From SAR324 cluster bacterium (GTDB lineage Bacteria; SAR324; XYD2-FULL-50-16; HCM1), in the NCBI GenBank assembly GCA_002995645.1, contig PUHO01000007.1, positions 1 through 64,000 on the forward strand: a DNA stretch of 64,000 nucleotides, written 5' to 3'. This document shows positions 53,127-62,477 of the stretch, in pieces. The notes beneath the pieces were generated by a model that did not search any database, was not told where the DNA came from, and was given only the letters and a program-made list of their open reading frames with translations. The position numbers and the translations under genes are program-made. Numbering within the stretch: the stretch's first letter is position 1; each line of letters starts with the position of its first letter.

Positions 53127-54569
53127 ATGAAAAAAGGCTTTCTTTCATTTTTGTATTATAAGGTTGCTTTTTTTGTATTTTTAGTTTTGTTTATAAGTGC
53201 AAATAGCTTTCTTTATGAAAATATAGGCTATAGTGCGCAAACTAAGCAAGCAAAAGAAAAAAGCGAACGTCAAATTAAAATGCAACAAGCAAGGGAGGTG
53301 CAGGCTTTAACAACCGTAACGGAAGAGCCGACGTTTGTTCCCACAAAAGAGAAAGAAACAAAGAAAGAGCCGGAACATAAGCTTTCTTTTGATAGCTTAA
53401 ATCTAGCGGTAGACGGGCAATATGCAACGCCAATGGCACCGGTAAAACAATATAATACGTTTTATTTGCAATACCTAGACGGCGACGTTGGGAATCAAGT
53501 GCGTAGTGAATTGTTAAAGCTTTTACGAAACGAATACAAGTTAAACGTAGTAGAAGTGCTCCCTGCTTCTCTTGAGAAAGTTGCCGTTATTCGCCTACAT
53601 GTGCAAGATTTTTCTATTTGGGAAACAAAAGAAAAAATCAAAATTAATTTAATGCACGTTAAAGATAAAGAAAGATGGCCAAGCTTTATTATAAGACGTA
53701 ACGTTTTAATTCGTTTTCAAATTGAAATATATAATGCAAAAGAAAGAACCTTAGATAGCCGTACGACCTATATTAGACCGTTTCAACAAGTATACGTACA
53801 AAGGACGCAAGAAACAAAGATTGTTTCTAAGAAAAACGAGTTGTTAAGGTTAAGTTTGTTACTTATGAAAAATATGATTACATCTGAGTTATTTCATATT
53901 TCAACAAAGAAGAATTATTCTTATGCGCCTGTAAGTTTCTTTGCTACAGACAGACGGTTAAACAGGGCTATGAGTTTGTTAAACAGCGGGTTTGCATCAG
54001 AAGCCGTATGGCTTTGGCAATTGATTTTATACACGCCGTTACAAGGAGAAGATTCGGAAGATTACTTAAAAGCAAAGCGAGACGCGTTTTATAATCTAGG
54101 TATTTATTTAAGTAAAAAGAATCAGTGGAAAGTTGCAATTTATATGTTTGCTCAAGCAAATAGGCTAGATCCGCAAGTAGTTTATGCCGATCTATGGGGG
54201 CAAGCTACGTATCAATGGCTATACCAACAAAAACTAGCTCAAGTATTAGCGCAAGAACAAGCGGCTAAAGAGAAGGGAACCACGAAAAAAGAAACAAAAT
54301 CAACGACTACTAGCAAAGTTATAGCAAAACCTAAACGAAAATATAAAGCGATTGTGCCTAAACTATTGCCTATTCCAGATAATGTGTTATTATTAGAAAG
54401 TCTTCCGTCCTTGTTATTACAACCTAAGAAACTTTGGACAACAGAAGACACGATTTTAAAAAGTGATTTTGATACGTACGTACCTGATTTACTTAAAACG
54501 GCAAAACCAAAAGAAAAAGTGGATTTTGGCGTAGACAATACAAAGACAATAGACACATTACAAAAATAA
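53127..54569 (+). CDS. Membrane-anchored periplasmic protein with TPR-like region
   Basis: 480 aa. One N-terminal membrane helix (about 10-30), a charged Gln/Glu/Lys linker (40-90), a mixed alpha/beta domain (about 105-240) resembling secretion- or lipoprotein-assembly domains, then TPR-like helices (RAMSLLNSGFASEAVWLWQLIL and DAFYNLGIYLSKKNQWKVAIYMFAQANRLDP, about 277-345) and a low-complexity Lys/Thr tail. Probably a scaffold in the periplasm. Paired with the FlgT-like gene that follows. Confidence 0.7.
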   Translation: MKKGFLSFLYYKVAFFVFLVLFISANSFLYENIGYSAQTKQAKEKSERQIKMQQAREVQALTTVTEEPTFVPTKEKETKKEPEHKLSFDSLNLAVDGQYATPMAPVKQYNTFYLQYLDGDVGNQVRSELLKLLRNEYKLNVVEVLPASLEKVAVIRLHVQDFSIWETKEKIKINLMHVKDKERWPSFIIRRNVLIRFQIEIYNAKERTLDSRTTYIRPFQQVYVQRTQETKIVSKKNELLRLSLLLMKNMITSELFHISTKKNYSYAPVSFFATDRRLNRAMSLLNSGFASEAVWLWQLILYTPLQGEDSEDYLKAKRDAFYNLGIYLSKKNQWKVAIYMFAQANRLDPQVVYADLWGQATYQWLYQQKLAQVLAQEQAAKEKGTTKKETKSTTTSKVIAKPKRKYKAIVPKLLPIPDNVLLLESLPSLLLQPKKLWTTEDTILKSDFDTYVPDLLKTAKPKEKVDFGVDNTKTIDTLQK

Positions 54570-54631
54570 AAAAGAACAACACACTTTTAACATTTGTTTG
54601 ATATATAAATTTTAAAACTATGAGGATAGTA

Positions 54632-55795
54632 ATGCGAAACGCGATTAAACGACTTACCATATGTCTTCTTTTATTATCTGTTTTTACTTTGCCTTTGCAA
54701 GCTAGCGTTACGGCAAGCGGACAAGCGGAAATTTTTTCAAATAACGTGGAGCTTGCAAAAAAACAAGCTTTGAATAATGCGTTAAGGGCGGCAGTAGAGC
54801 AAAGGGTCGGCTTGCTTTTAGACAGTGAAACTATAGTGAAAAACTGGACTGTTTTAAGAGACAAGGTCTATACTAGTTCCCGCGGTATGGTGGAATCATA
54901 CGATATTATAAAAGATGAAAGAAAAGGCAACGTTTGGTTCGTTACAATTAAAGCGGAAATAGCGAATAAGAGCTTACAAAGTAAATTACAGGCTTTGTTG
55001 ATATTGCATAAAAAAATGGGAAATAAACGATACGTTTTATTTTACCTTCCCAGAGCGGATTCGGCGCTAGCACCAACAAGCGACGCCGTAACAGAAAGTC
55101 AATCTGTGATTGCAGACAAGCTGAACGAAGCCGGCTTTCGTTTGTTTGATTCAAAAGCATTACAAAACGTATACGGTGAAAATCAAGTTGCGTCGACACA
55201 GCAAAGTGCAAAAAAGAAACTTTTACAACTTGCAAAAGAAAACAGAACGGATATTGTCGTTGTTTTTGAAATAAGACCTTTATCGCGTTCTCGTCTTGGA
55301 TCTAGTATAGCGGTGACTCGCGTATTAGTTCGATCTACAGTGTATAATGTAGCAACGGCGCGCCAAATTGCCACAACGTCAGTTATACAAAAGCAGCTTT
55401 CTAATGCGCGCGAAGGGAGTCTTGACTTAAAACATGCTCGCCTTTTAGCAGCTAAAAGAGCAGCTGAGAAAACGGGGATACAGTTAATTGATCGTATACA
55501 AAAATATTACGTTTCACTTGACGATACAGGTCAATCTTATTTAATTCGTTTATATAATTTTAACGATGATCAAGAAGATAAACTCCTTGTTGTTCTTGGT
55601 GGTTTAAGCGGTGTTAAGAGCTTATCAGAGTTACAACGTAAACCAAACTTTATAGAAATTGAATATTTTAGCAAGCTTGATGCGTCTACGTTAGGAAGGA
55701 AGTTACGTGTTGCCGCTAAGCAACAGGGACTCGCGTTAAAAACAAGGAAAGCAGTAGGCAATCGGTTATCCTTTTCTAACCTGCATAATCCCTAG
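54632..55795 (+). CDS. Exported protein with FlgT-like N-terminal domain
   Basis: 387 aa from the ATG at 54632, preferred for GAGGAT just upstream; an ATG four codons earlier is possible. Sec signal peptide (cleavage near LQASV). The following ~100 residues, ASGQAEIFSNNVELAKKQALNNALRAAVEQRVG...KGNVWFVTIKAEI, match the flagellar assembly protein T N-terminal domain also found in LPP20-like lipoproteins. The remainder is mixed. A flagellar collar role is possible, but no flagellar gene is in the window. Confidence 0.72.
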   Translation: MRNAIKRLTICLLLLSVFTLPLQASVTASGQAEIFSNNVELAKKQALNNALRAAVEQRVGLLLDSETIVKNWTVLRDKVYTSSRGMVESYDIIKDERKGNVWFVTIKAEIANKSLQSKLQALLILHKKMGNKRYVLFYLPRADSALAPTSDAVTESQSVIADKLNEAGFRLFDSKALQNVYGENQVASTQQSAKKKLLQLAKENRTDIVVVFEIRPLSRSRLGSSIAVTRVLVRSTVYNVATARQIATTSVIQKQLSNAREGSLDLKHARLLAAKRAAEKTGIQLIDRIQKYYVSLDDTGQSYLIRLYNFNDDQEDKLLVVLGGLSGVKSLSELQRKPNFIEIEYFSKLDASTLGRKLRVAAKQQGLALKTRKAVGNRLSFSNLHNP

Positions 55796-55807
55796 ACTTA
55801 TAAGAAT

Positions 55808-55843
55808 AAAGTCGGTTTTTTGTTGTAAACTTAAGCCGGCTTT
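55808..55843. terminator. Bidirectional terminator between convergent genes
   Basis: AAAGTCGG (55808-55815) pairs with CCGGCTTT (55836-55843, one G-U) around a 20-nt loop, with T-rich flanks on both sides. It sits between the convergent FlgT-like and TusA-like genes and overlaps the stop region of the latter. Confidence 0.6.
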
Positions 55844-56067
55844 TGTAAGGTAATAAAACAAGGCTTTGCTTTGTCCGTTTGTTTAGCTATAACGGGAATA
55901 TTTTCTATATCACAAGAAGCAATAACATTTTCAATTACTTCGCCGGAATCGAGTTCAATTTGAATCGTTTCGCCCGGTTGGATTTCATGTAGGGCTAGCT
56001 TTACTTTTACAAAACTCATAGGGCAAGGTATGCCTGTTAAATCTTTTGTTTTAGTTGGTTGGTTCAT
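55831..56067 (-). CDS. TusA/SirA-family sulfur carrier
   Basis: 78 aa. Standard start TKDLTGIPCPMSFVKVKLALHEI, where the catalytic Cys is in the CPxx motif (usually CPxP, here CPMS). Such proteins relay persulfide sulfur. Next to a MoeB/ThiF-like E1 enzyme on the same strand (21 bp apart), suggesting a joint sulfur-transfer task such as thiamine, molybdopterin or cysteine thiocarboxylate formation. Confidence 0.85.
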   Translation of the reverse strand: MNQPTKTKDLTGIPCPMSFVKVKLALHEIQPGETIQIELDSGEVIENVIASCDIENIPVIAKQTDKAKPCFITLQKPA

Positions 56068-56087
56068 TGTTTACCGTAAAATAACGT

Positions 56088-56828
56088 TTAGCTACAAATG
56101 CAATTTTCTTGTTTTTGTAAAGCTAGTTTATGTATTTGAAAAGAAAGTATATCAATAGATAATAAGCGATTTGTTAATAGATCGCCTTTTGTAAGAAGGT
56201 ATTTCAATGCTTCTGTTGCTTGTATAGTGCCGATAATACCGGCAATAGGAGAAAATACGCCGGCTTGGGAACAAGTTGGCAAACTCGCTAGGTTAGTTGT
56301 TTCCGGAAATACACAGCGGTAACAAGCCGTCTTTTTAGGTATAATCGTCATAACTTGCCCGTGCGCTTGTAAAACCCCGGCATGAGACAAAGGCTTATTT
56401 AAAGCAACGCAAATATCATTGAGTAAAAACTTGGTCTCTGCTTTGTCTGTACAATCAAGAATAAAATCGTATTCTTGTAAGATATCTTTATTTTCTTGCG
56501 TAATAAATTGGTTAACCGTCTCTATTTGTGTATGTTCGTTTAGTTCGTTTAACCTTTGTTTAGCCGTGTTTATTTTTGATTTGCCACAACTCGCCGTAGA
56601 ATATAAAATTTGCCTTTGTAGGTTAGACAAGGCAATCGTATCTTGATCTATTAAACCAAGTTTCCCAACACCGCAGGCCGTTAAATATAAAGCCGCTGGA
56701 TTGCCTAAAGCCCCAAGCCCAACAATGGCAACGCTTTTTGTTGCTAATGTTTCTTGATCGGCTATATCCCAAAATGGTAATACTAGTTGTCTAGAATATC
56801 TTTCTAGAAGTGAATCGTTCCATTCCAT
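56088..56828 (-). CDS. MoeB/ThiF/HesA-family adenylyltransferase
   Basis: 246 aa. E1-like fold: RYSRQLVLPFWDI at the start, VAIVGLGALGNPAALYLTACGVG (nucleotide-binding, about 32-54), then NLQRQILYSTAS and DCTDKAETKFLLND. A zinc site is suggested by CYRC (about 175) and a C-terminal CIC. It adenylates the C-terminus of a ubiquitin-like sulfur carrier (MoaD or ThiS). Whether it serves the molybdenum genes at 12.9-16.6 kb is an open question; no moaD or thiS is adjacent. Confidence 0.85.
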   Translation of the reverse strand: MEWNDSLLERYSRQLVLPFWDIADQETLATKSVAIVGLGALGNPAALYLTACGVGKLGLIDQDTIALSNLQRQILYSTASCGKSKINTAKQRLNELNEHTQIETVNQFITQENKDILQEYDFILDCTDKAETKFLLNDICVALNKPLSHAGVLQAHGQVMTIIPKKTACYRCVFPETTNLASLPTCSQAGVFSPIAGIIGTIQATEALKYLLTKGDLLTNRLLSIDILSFQIHKLALQKQENCICS

Positions 56829-56945
56829 TTGTAATACGTACGTTTATTAATGAAAAAAATATATTTTTATATAAGGTAGCTTGAAAAGATATGTATTTTA
56901 TATCATACTTAATATTTAAAAGCTATTTATTATTTTATAAACTAC

Positions 56946-57989
56946 ATGAAACAGATTAATTTATATATAGGTAAAGAATTCTTATTTGTTTTCTTACTTT
57001 GTTTTGTTAGTATCTTTGCTATTTTTTATATTTCTATATTATTAAATAGCACTACTCTATTAGCAGAGCAAAACGGTATCAAGTTGTTTTTGTCAACTAT
57101 GTTTGATTTTTTACCGTTAACAATAGAATTTATTTTTCCGCTTGTTGCTTTAATTAGCACTATGTTTTTTCTGTTTTTAATGTCAAATCATTCGGAAATA
57201 ACGGCAATGCTAAGTATAGGCATGAGTCGTATGCAAATCTTGAAGCCGGTTTTGTTTGTCCTTTTTTTGTTATCTATTTTATTTTATATAAACCAAAGCT
57301 ATTTTGCGCCTTTAGTGAGTAGTGAAGAAAACTTTTTAGGTAATACGGAACTAGACTATTCTTATTGGTCTTTTCATGACAATCAAATTTATTATTTTAG
57401 GCAAGGTAGCGGTTTGATTCTAACGTTAGACGAAAACGGAAGTATAACGCAACAAACAACCTTTCCTTTCTTATATGAACAGAATAAGCAATGGATAGCG
57501 CCAAAGCAAAGGGTAATGAAGTTTTATAAAACAAAAAACGGAACGCAGAAAGTCAAAAGGTACGTAAAGAAAGGAGTTGTTTTTAAGCAAAAAGAGTATC
57601 CCTTTTTATTTACTGAAACGTTTCGCTCATTAAAGCATAATTCGTTTGAATTTTTATGGAGGAAATGGAAAAAAACGCCGGCTTATATAACGAAGACACG
57701 CGATCAAATCAGGTTTGCGGCGTATAGTAAAATAACGTCTACATTAAACGTTATATTGCTACCTTTGTTAATTGTGCCTTTTAGTTTTTGTGCTAATCGA
57801 AGAACAGCGAATCACATTAAATCTAAAATGGTGATTGCCTTTTGTTTGAGTTTGTTTTTAATATCTATTAATACTATTTTTGTTAATGCCTTTCGCAACG
57901 GTTTATTAAGCCCACTTGTTGCCGTGTTAATCCCTAGTTCGATTATTCTAGGTACGATTATGCTAGCATGGCTTTTTATTAGAAACTAA
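56946..57989 (+). CDS. LPS export permease of the LptF/LptG family
   Basis: 347 aa. YjgP/YjgQ family: N-terminal YIGKEFLFVFLLCFVSIFAIFY, helix PLTIEFIFPLVALISTMFFL, LSIGMSRMQILKPV coupling segment near residue 92, a periplasmic jellyroll domain (about 125-250) and three C-terminal helices. It works with LptB, LptC and LptG to move LPS to the outer membrane. LptF is more likely than LptG from the N-terminal pattern, but I cannot be certain. Confidence 0.88.
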   Translation: MKQINLYIGKEFLFVFLLCFVSIFAIFYISILLNSTTLLAEQNGIKLFLSTMFDFLPLTIEFIFPLVALISTMFFLFLMSNHSEITAMLSIGMSRMQILKPVLFVLFLLSILFYINQSYFAPLVSSEENFLGNTELDYSYWSFHDNQIYYFRQGSGLILTLDENGSITQQTTFPFLYEQNKQWIAPKQRVMKFYKTKNGTQKVKRYVKKGVVFKQKEYPFLFTETFRSLKHNSFEFLWRKWKKTPAYITKTRDQIRFAAYSKITSTLNVILLPLLIVPFSFCANRRTANHIKSKMVIAFCLSLFLISINTIFVNAFRNGLLSPLVAVLIPSSIILGTIMLAWLFIRN

Positions 57990-57993
57990 GAGG

Positions 57994-58185
57994 CTATTCG
58001 TTGTCTTTGATTAAACGTAAAGTAGGATGGCTTTCTTTGCTTTGTTGGTTTTTAAGGTAGGCTGCCATATCTTCTTCTGAAATTTCTTCAGGAAAAAAAG
58101 AAACGATAATTTCTTGGTTTTCTTTAAGTTGGCTTGTGTCGTCAAGATGTATTTTCCCATCTGCATAATGACCGGTTAGTTTCAT
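57994..58185 (-). CDS. Small antitoxin-like protein
   Basis: 63 aa. The beginning MKLTGHYADGKIHLDDTSQLKENQEIIVSF resembles the antitoxins of the AF2212/DUF104 type and their SpoVT-like cousins, which share a short beta strand then L-E-G-Q-V. No toxin gene lies next to it: the flanks are lptF and the CfpA-like gene. The start has AAGGAT upstream on its strand. Short, so moderate confidence. Confidence 0.5.
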   Translation of the reverse strand: MKLTGHYADGKIHLDDTSQLKENQEIIVSFFPEEISEEDMAAYLKNQQSKESHPTLRLIKDNE

Positions 58186-58335
58186 GTGATCCTTATTAAG
58201 TTGTGTTTATTGATTAAGCATGATAAAAACAATATTATTTTATAAGCTATCTTTTTTAAAGTCAAAGTTTTATTTGCAATATTCAAAGCATAAACATAAA
58301 TTACAGTGTTTATTTATTTATTTTGTATTATTTTA

Positions 58336-58365
58336 TTGACAATAGCTAGATTATTATTTTATTAT
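58336..58365 (+). promoter_or_regulatory. Sigma-70-type promoter for the CfpA-like gene
   Basis: TTGACA at 58336-58341 and TATTAT at 58360-58365, 18-bp spacer, 45 bp upstream of the ATG. Good match to consensus. Confidence 0.6.
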
Positions 58366-58410
58366 TTGAGATATATTTATATTTATATCTCTATTTAGTT
58401 AGTTAAGTTT

Positions 58411-60246
58411 ATGGCAAAGCATTATTTTTCAACAGGTCCGCAACATATTCACCCTGAAGAACATGGCGCTATTGGATCGCGTAATTCTGATTTACGTAAA
58501 GATAGAAACGAATATATTGAATCACAGTTGTTAGTTGATGAAGCAGTTAACAAAATGATGCACTACCTAGACGTAAAACTCCCTCCTGAAGTTTTAGAAA
58601 AACTTTGTGTTTCCGGAAATTTGAAAGAAGTACTTTATAATTATTTTAATCAAGGCTTCCAAAATATGTATAATCGTTACATTGTAACGGCGGAAGACGA
58701 AATGATTAAAAAAGTGTCTAGCTTAATAACGGCAGAAGAAAAAATTGGTGCCGAACATGCGGACTCCCGTAAAATAACAGACATTATAGACTCTATTTCT
58801 GGTAAAGAAACAACAACGCAAAGTTTAGATAAAACAACCGGCAATATACACGTACAAGTGCAAAAACATCTTGATAAAGGCGTTAAAAAGCTAGAAAGAG
58901 AGATGATCCAAACTTTATACGGACAAGTTGGGATTAGCGCTTTTGCAAAAGATGATAAAGCTTATACTGTTGTTAAATGTAAGGTTGGCGACGATCCGGT
59001 TAAAACAGATTGGGTTAATAACGTAGATCTTGTTATTAATATTAAAGAATCGGATTTATTAACGCCTTTGTATCATTATCAAGTAACGACAGGACTGATT
59101 TTCAAAGACTTACTTAGCACGCGCGTTATGGTTAAGTTAGACGAGATTATTGACGCGCAAAATTTTGCACTAAAAAAAGATAAGAAACAAGTTTTAACAG
59201 AAACAGAAGAAATTGCTGAAAAATTAAAGCATTTAGATCAGTATGTTAGCTTTGACGAATATGACGAACAAGCTCCGCAATACGAAATGTTTTCTAAGAA
59301 CTTACTAGAGACTTTAGAAACGATTACTGCCGAAATTCCAGTTGGCGAAAAAGATGCGCTTAGTGTTCGAGAAAATATCCAAAAGGTAATGGAACATGAA
59401 CATATGCGTTCTAAAGGTTTTGATCAAGCAGTGAATGCGTTGACTTATTACCTTGACACAACCGGTTTTGGATATCAAAATATTGTCAATTTTAAAAATG
59501 CAAGACGTACTGTTATACAAGAATACAAAGAAACCGATCCTAGACTTTTACCTGATGAACATTATACTATTGAATTGACTTACTATGATGCAAAACAAAT
59601 AGAAAAACAAAGAAAAGCTTATAGTAAACAATACAACGTATTCACTAAAGAAGTGGATAAAGTATATAATATTATTAATTCTATTATTGAATCTAGAACG
59701 GAAAAACGCAACGTTCCTTTACAATACGAAGAATTAGCACAGCGCGTTTTATCTACAACAAAGCAAGAGACTGAAGTTTCTTGGTTTGAACGTGTTTTAC
59801 AAAAACCAACAGAAAAGACCGTTTCATTAGATATGCAAGAAACGCCAAATATAAAAAAAGATATTTGGAAAGATATTATTCCCGTTGATGAAAGTGACGT
59901 AAATCAAACGTTCCAAGCTAAACGTAGTTTTATTGATAAGAAAATAGAGTTTATTTATCAACAGGTGAGTAATTTTTATCAACTTCAAAATCCAAAGGAA
60001 CGAAAAATTATTGATGAGCGATTAACTTTTTTACAAGAGAAAATACAAAGCTTTAATCGTTTATATAATCCGTTTCAAATTCAACCCGGTCTTGTTGTTG
60101 TTGTTCACTTATCAACAATAAAGCAAAAAGGTGTTAGTATGGATGGATTAAGTTACGTTATGCGTAAATTTATTGAAGCAATTACAACCGGCTTTCAAGA
60201 CATGGCTGTTGTAGAACATAAAAATAAAAAGGAACAACGAGCTTAA
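58411..60246 (+). CDS. Possible cytoplasmic filament protein, CfpA-like
   Basis: 611 aa, no signal peptide, largely helical with charged coiled-coil stretches. From memory, several segments resemble spirochaete cytoplasmic filament protein A (CfpA): NMYNRYIVTAEDEM near residue 91, AYTVVKCKVGDDP near residue 184, DLLTPLYHYQVTTGLIFKDLLST near residue 215, VRENIQKVMEHEHMRSKGFDQAVNALTYYLDT near residue 321 and YYDAKQIEKQRKAYSKQYNVFTKEV near residue 389. I cannot verify this by alignment. The N-terminal GPQHIHPEEHGAIGSRN is distinctive. It has its own good promoter, suggesting abundant expression. If right, it is a bacterial cytoskeletal filament. Confidence 0.5.
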   Translation: MAKHYFSTGPQHIHPEEHGAIGSRNSDLRKDRNEYIESQLLVDEAVNKMMHYLDVKLPPEVLEKLCVSGNLKEVLYNYFNQGFQNMYNRYIVTAEDEMIKKVSSLITAEEKIGAEHADSRKITDIIDSISGKETTTQSLDKTTGNIHVQVQKHLDKGVKKLEREMIQTLYGQVGISAFAKDDKAYTVVKCKVGDDPVKTDWVNNVDLVINIKESDLLTPLYHYQVTTGLIFKDLLSTRVMVKLDEIIDAQNFALKKDKKQVLTETEEIAEKLKHLDQYVSFDEYDEQAPQYEMFSKNLLETLETITAEIPVGEKDALSVRENIQKVMEHEHMRSKGFDQAVNALTYYLDTTGFGYQNIVNFKNARRTVIQEYKETDPRLLPDEHYTIELTYYDAKQIEKQRKAYSKQYNVFTKEVDKVYNIINSIIESRTEKRNVPLQYEELAQRVLSTTKQETEVSWFERVLQKPTEKTVSLDMQETPNIKKDIWKDIIPVDESDVNQTFQAKRSFIDKKIEFIYQQVSNFYQLQNPKERKIIDERLTFLQEKIQSFNRLYNPFQIQPGLVVVVHLSTIKQKGVSMDGLSYVMRKFIEAITTGFQDMAVVEHKNKKEQRA

Positions 60247-60279
60247 GGCGCGTATTATAATTGATTTCAAAGGAAATAT

Positions 60280-60918
60280 ATGAAAAAATTAGTATTATTA
60301 TGTATGATTGTATTTAGTTTTGCTGCTACACAAAACGCAATGGCTCTTGTTCGGGCTGCGGTTAGTGTTCCCCTTGCGGTTACAGTAGATTCAAAAACGT
60401 TAAAGAAAGACGGTTTTCCTCTTGGTGCTAGTTTGCAACTACAAATTCCTTTTTCGATGATTGGTGTCGGTTTTGACTGGTTTGCTCCTAAAGTGATTAG
60501 TAAAGACATAGAAGCAATGCAACAGAAATCAACAGTAGGTAGTGACGGTCTTGTTGCAAGTGGGACCTTGTCTATTAAATCATTAAATCTGTTTTTTGCT
60601 CCCCCTGTTCCGTTTGTAGACGTTTTAGTTGGTGGTGGTGTTAGTTTTGTTTCTATTTCCAAAATTGGTATAGATCTAAGCGGACTTAAAAACGCAGAAT
60701 TAGATCCGACAGTAGTTGGCTTTACTGATACTAATTATAAACCTGCTATTGGTTGGAATGCGGGTGTTAATATTGGGATTCCTATTGTGGCGTTGGTTCA
60801 TGGTGTTCTTGGATATCGCTATGTGTCTGCTAAGGTAAAACCTTTGCATAGTGTATTATTACCTGAGGTAAATGTAAAAAGTAGTGTGATCACTGCCGGG
60901 CTATCTGTTGGCTTCTAA
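60280..60918 (+). CDS. Small outer-membrane beta-barrel protein
   Basis: 212 aa with a Sec signal peptide (cleavage near NAMAL at residue 21). The mature part is built of alternating hydrophobic strands with Gly and aromatic girdles and ends in SAGLSVGF-like ITAGLSVGF, a C-terminal Phe typical of outer-membrane barrels. AAAGGAAATAT precedes the ATG. Possibly eight strands. Function unknown; it lies just after the CfpA-like gene. Confidence 0.7.
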   Translation: MKKLVLLCMIVFSFAATQNAMALVRAAVSVPLAVTVDSKTLKKDGFPLGASLQLQIPFSMIGVGFDWFAPKVISKDIEAMQQKSTVGSDGLVASGTLSIKSLNLFFAPPVPFVDVLVGGGVSFVSISKIGIDLSGLKNAELDPTVVGFTDTNYKPAIGWNAGVNIGIPIVALVHGVLGYRYVSAKVKPLHSVLLPEVNVKSSVITAGLSVGF

Positions 60919-62477
60919 GTAGTAGACAGTAATCTAATTAATCTATTTGCTTTATTATAATAAGGTAATATAAACTATACTTCGCTTTGAAGATAAGTTA
61001 TTAATAAGCGTATATCTTGTATATGATATACGTTTATTACTTTCCCCAGCATTTCCCTAACTCTTTTCATTACTATTATACTGTTTTCTTATAGAAAGAA
61101 CAGGCGCTGTACAATAGTAAGCTGATTCAAAAGTTAACCTATTTTCTTTACCTAATTGATTTGTACAAGGAGAGCGTCTAGGTGGCTTGTAATAGCTAGA
61201 GGGTAACTAGTTAAGGGGTGAATATAAATCACGCTTTATTGTGAAGATAAGCTACTAATAAAAGCATATCTTATTATGGTATACGTTTATTACTTTTCCC
61301 TGCATTTTCCTAGCAAGGTGATTCAAAAGTTAACCTATTCCCTTACCTAATTGATTCATAAAGGAGAGCGTCCAGGTGGCTTGTAAGAGCTAGAGGGTAA
61401 CCTAGTAAGTTGATTCAAAAATTAACCTATTCCCTTACCTAATTGATTTGTACAAGGAGAGCGTCTAGGCGGCTTGTAAGATCTAGAGGCAACCTAGTTA
61501 AGGGGTGAATATAAATCACGCTTTATTTTGAAGATAAGCTACTAATAAAAGCATATCTTGTATATGATATACGTTTATTACTTCCCCTGCCTTTCCCTAA
61601 CTCTTTTCATTACTATTATACTGTTTCATGATAGAAATAACAGGTGCTGTACAATAGTAAGCTGATTCAAAAGTTAACTATTCCAAGTCAACCTATTCCC
61701 TTGCCTAATTGATTCGTAAAGGAGAGCGTCCAGACGGCTTATAATAGCTAGAGGGTAACCTAGTAAGGTGATTCAAAAATTAACTATTCCAAGTTTAACC
61801 TATTCCCTTGCCTAATTGATTTGTACAAGGAGAGCGTCTAGGTGGCTTGTAAGAGCTAGAGGGTAACTAGTTAAGGGGTGAATATAAATCACGCTTTATT
61901 TTGAAGATAAGCTACTAATAAAGGCATATCTTGTATATGGTATACGTTTATTACTTTCCTCTGCATTTCCCTAGTAAGTTGATTCAAAAATTAACCTATT
62001 CCCTTGCCTAATTGATTCGTACAAGGAGAGCGTCTAGGTGGCTTGTAAGATCTAGAGGGTAACCTAGTAAGCTGTTCAAAAATTAATTATTCCAAGTTTA
62101 ACCTATTCCCTTACTAATTGATTCATAAAGGAGAGCGTCAGGCGGCTTATAAGATCTAGGAGGTAACTAGTTAAGGGGTGAGTATAAATCACGCTTTATT
62201 TTGAAGATAAGCTACTAATAAAAGCATATCTTGTTATGATATACGTTTATTACTTCCCCAGCATTTCCCTAGTAAGTTGATTCAAAAGTTAACTATTCCA
62301 AGTCAACCTATTCCCTTGCCTAATTGATTTGTACAAGGAGAGCGTCCAGACGGCTTGTAAGATCTAGAGGGTAACCTATTAAGGGGGGAATATAAATCAC
62401 GCTTTATTGTGAAGATAAGCTACTAATAAAAGCATATCTTGTATATGATATACGTTTATTACTTCCCCTGCATTTCC
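60919..62477. repeat. Tandem repeat array D (composite units of ~200-370 bp)
   Basis: The landmark AATATAAATCACGCTTTATT recurs at about 61221, 61508, 61881, 62181 and 62389. Between copies lie variable numbers of a shorter module, GATTCAAAAGTTAACCTATT then CTAATTGATTCGTACAAGG, GAGCGTCYAGGYGGCTTGTA and GAGGGTAACCTAG. A weak dyad in GTATATCTTGTATATGATATAC-type stretches recurs. Parts at 61069 and 61608 repeat the last codons of gspK (CCCTAACTCTTTTCAT), so the array seems to have grown from the gspK 3' end. No gene seen. Confidence 0.85.
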
